This document shows, piece by piece, positions 30,727 to 31,633 of a stretch of 31,633 nucleotides of DNA. Every line of letters begins with the position of its first letter. The stretch's first letter is position 1. The notes beneath the pieces were generated by a model. That model saw only the letters and a list, made by a program, of their open reading frames with translations. It ran no database searches and was not told where the DNA came from. Source of the DNA: an uncultured Clostridium sp. (GTDB lineage: Bacteria; Bacillota; Clostridia; Oscillospirales; Acutalibacteraceae). Location: contig CABRLN010000027.1 in NCBI GenBank assembly GCA_902471875.1, positions 1-31,633 on the forward strand, read 5' to 3'. The position numbers and the translations under genes are program-made.

Positions 30727-31365
30727 ATGTATACTATCTATGTTTACGTTCTTGATACTTTAGCCGACTGGGAACTGGGGTATGTTATTTCGGAGCTAAA
30801 TTCTGGTCGATTTTTTAAAAAGGGTTCACAACGTGTTTTGCTCAAAACGGTTAGCAATTCTAAAGAACCCATCAAAACAATGGGCGGGCTGACAGTTATG
30901 CCCACTTGTTTAATTGATGATATTGTTGTAAGTGAAACAAGCGTGTTGCTTTTACCGGGTGCAGATACATGGAATGACCCAAAGCATGGAACTATTATTG
31001 AAAAAGCAGACGAATTCCTCACTGTAGGTGCAACAGTGTGTGCAATCTGTGGGGCTACTGCTGCACTTGCTAATTATGGGTTATTGGATAAGCGTCTGCA
31101 TACCAGCAATGGACAGGGATTTCTTGAAATGGTTTCCCCCAGCTATAAAGGGCAAAGTTTTTATGTAGACAAGCCATCTGTAACAGATAATAACCTTATT
31201 ACTGCAAGTTCCACCGGAGCTTTGTTGTGGGCGAAACAAATTATTGAGCATTTAGGTGTTTTCCAAAAAAACACATTGGAAGCGTGGTATAAATACTTTA
31301 GTACCGGTGAGCCTGAACATTTCTTTTCTCTCATGCAAACTTTGACGTCTGGCAATGAAAATTAA
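30727..31365 (+). CDS. DJ-1/PfpI-family protein
   Basis: A 212-residue DJ-1/PfpI (class I glutamine amidotransferase-like) protein. The nucleophile region reads VCAICGATAALANYGLL, with LLPGADTWND before it, and a Glu/Asp-containing N-terminal helix (TLADWELGYVISELN) that could supply the acidic partner of the Cys. Members include hydratases, chaperone-like and stress proteins; the exact role cannot be chosen from sequence. GGAGG at 30717-30721 lies 5-6 bases before the ATG. It is divergent from a WYL regulator, which probably senses a signal related to its function. Confidence 0.88.
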   Translation: MYTIYVYVLDTLADWELGYVISELNSGRFFKKGSQRVLLKTVSNSKEPIKTMGGLTVMPTCLIDDIVVSETSVLLLPGADTWNDPKHGTIIEKADEFLTVGATVCAICGATAALANYGLLDKRLHTSNGQGFLEMVSPSYKGQSFYVDKPSVTDNNLITASSTGALLWAKQIIEHLGVFQKNTLEAWYKYFSTGEPEHFFSLMQTLTSGNEN

Positions 31366-31500
31366 ATTTCTTTAGCAGTTAGTAAAGCCAGCCGAGCCAC
31401 TCAACGGCAAGATGAACGGGCTGCGCCCGCCGTTGACAGCCCGACTGTAGGCAATTAAGGGGCGACAGCACCACTTGCTGTCGCCCCTCGTTATTGGTGC
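31366..31500. other. GC-rich, structured segment of probable mobile-element origin
   Basis: No gene is seen. GC content rises sharply compared with the rest of the window. It contains the dyad TCAACGGC (31401-31408)/GCCGTTGA (31429-31436) enclosing GGGCTGCGCCC. The wording resembles sequence I associate with conjugative elements of gut Firmicutes, so acquisition by transfer is inferred. Confidence 0.5.
31458..31488 (+). terminator. Strong GC-rich hairpin, probable terminator
   Basis: AGGGGCGACAGCA at 31458-31470 pairs perfectly with TGCTGTCGCCCCT at 31476-31488 around a 5-base loop. It is followed by CGTTATTGG with only a short T-rich segment, so termination is possible but not certain. Confidence 0.65.
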
Positions 31501-31519
31501 CTTTAGGCGTGGAAATAAA

Positions 31520-31538
31520 CCCCCAGTTCAACTGGGGG
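31520..31538. mobile_element. Possible left-end hairpin of an IS200/IS605-type element
   Basis: CCCCCAGTTCAACTGGGGG is a perfect palindrome (7-bp stem, 5-base loop) about 90 bases before the start of the edge gene. A subterminal hairpin followed by a short leader and a gene is the layout of IS200/IS605 left ends. The transposase itself is outside the window, so this is a suggestion only. Confidence 0.35.
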
Positions 31539-31573
31539 AAGATAAAAAGCTTTAGCAAAAGAAAACCTCCGAG

Positions 31574-31579
31574 TATAAT
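31574..31579 (+). promoter_or_regulatory. Candidate -10 box for the edge gene
   Basis: TATAAT in GAGTATAATAGG, 50 bases before the edge ATG. No good -35 box is seen at 16-18 bases upstream. Confidence 0.35.
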
Positions 31580-31628
31580 AGGAATGTGTTTGGCGACGCA
31601 TTACCTAAATACAGGGAGGAATTTCACA

Positions 31629-31633
31629 ATGAC
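31629..31633 (+). CDS. Start of a gene cut by the right edge
   Basis: ATGAC at the edge follows AGGGAGG (31613-31619) by 9 bases, a good ribosome binding site. Only Met and part of the next codon are visible, so the product cannot be identified; a transposase would fit the hairpin upstream. Confidence 0.5.

Overview
The window is AT-rich Clostridia-type DNA. Genes start on strong GGAGG-type ribosome binding sites and several on TTG. The spore genes gpr and spoIIP mark an endospore former. A dockerin-tagged cysteine protease, a DUF6774-type small protein and surface proteins with GLUG repeats and a GFCxNC cysteine module all fit a gut Ruminococcus/Oscillospiraceae-like anaerobe. This placement is inferred from gene content, not from a marker gene.

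Layout. (1) 1-1376: end of a probable ABC permease, its bacteriocin-export-type ATPase and a membrane protein. (2) 1791-4239: a promoter with two matching 14-base sites, then a tightly overlapped MarR / cytidylate-kinase-like / MATE operon. (3) 4441-8022: an XRE-cupin regulator (TTG start) with a metallo-beta-lactamase-fold hydrolase, a previously unlisted 56-aa DUF6774-like gene on the minus strand, 3-methyladenine DNA glycosylase and NudC. (4) 8042-9625: an IscR-type Rrf2 regulator divergent from an NAD-dependent epimerase. (5) 9646-22465: an accessory island bounded by a 43-nt tRNA-Leu 3' fragment on the left and an intact tRNA-Leu(CAG) plus a decayed tRNA-Leu copy on the right. (6) 22759-24516: secreted papain-family protease with dockerin. 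(7) 24723-28055: gpr, spoIIP, a Pro/Thr/Glu-rich membrane-anchored protein and a NifX-like metal-binding protein. (8) 28130-31365: broken YhfC-family gene, PadR/HXXEE operon, and WYL regulator divergent from a DJ-1/PfpI protein. (9) 31366-31633: GC-rich, hairpin-rich foreign DNA running into a new gene at the right edge, possibly the left end of an IS200/IS605-type element.

The island is the most interesting part. On the minus strand it carries an AgrA/LytTR response regulator and a GHKL sensor kinase with overlapping genes. Divergent from them is a stand-alone receiver domain whose phospho-acceptor Asp is replaced by Ala. Downstream on the plus strand are five exported proteins: two with sortase-like C-termini (651 and 1954 aa), one membrane-anchored beta domain, one secreted pilin/WxL-like protein and one short sortase-type stub sharing its N-terminal motif. 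A second, dead copy of the response regulator lies between the two large surface genes. I infer a two-component-controlled surface-adhesion locus that has been duplicated, shuffled and possibly inserted at a tRNA-Leu gene. No integrase, sortase or inducing-peptide gene is visible in the window.

Several regulators (MarR, XRE-cupin, PadR, WYL) have inverted or repeated sites sitting on their own promoters, which suggests autoregulation.
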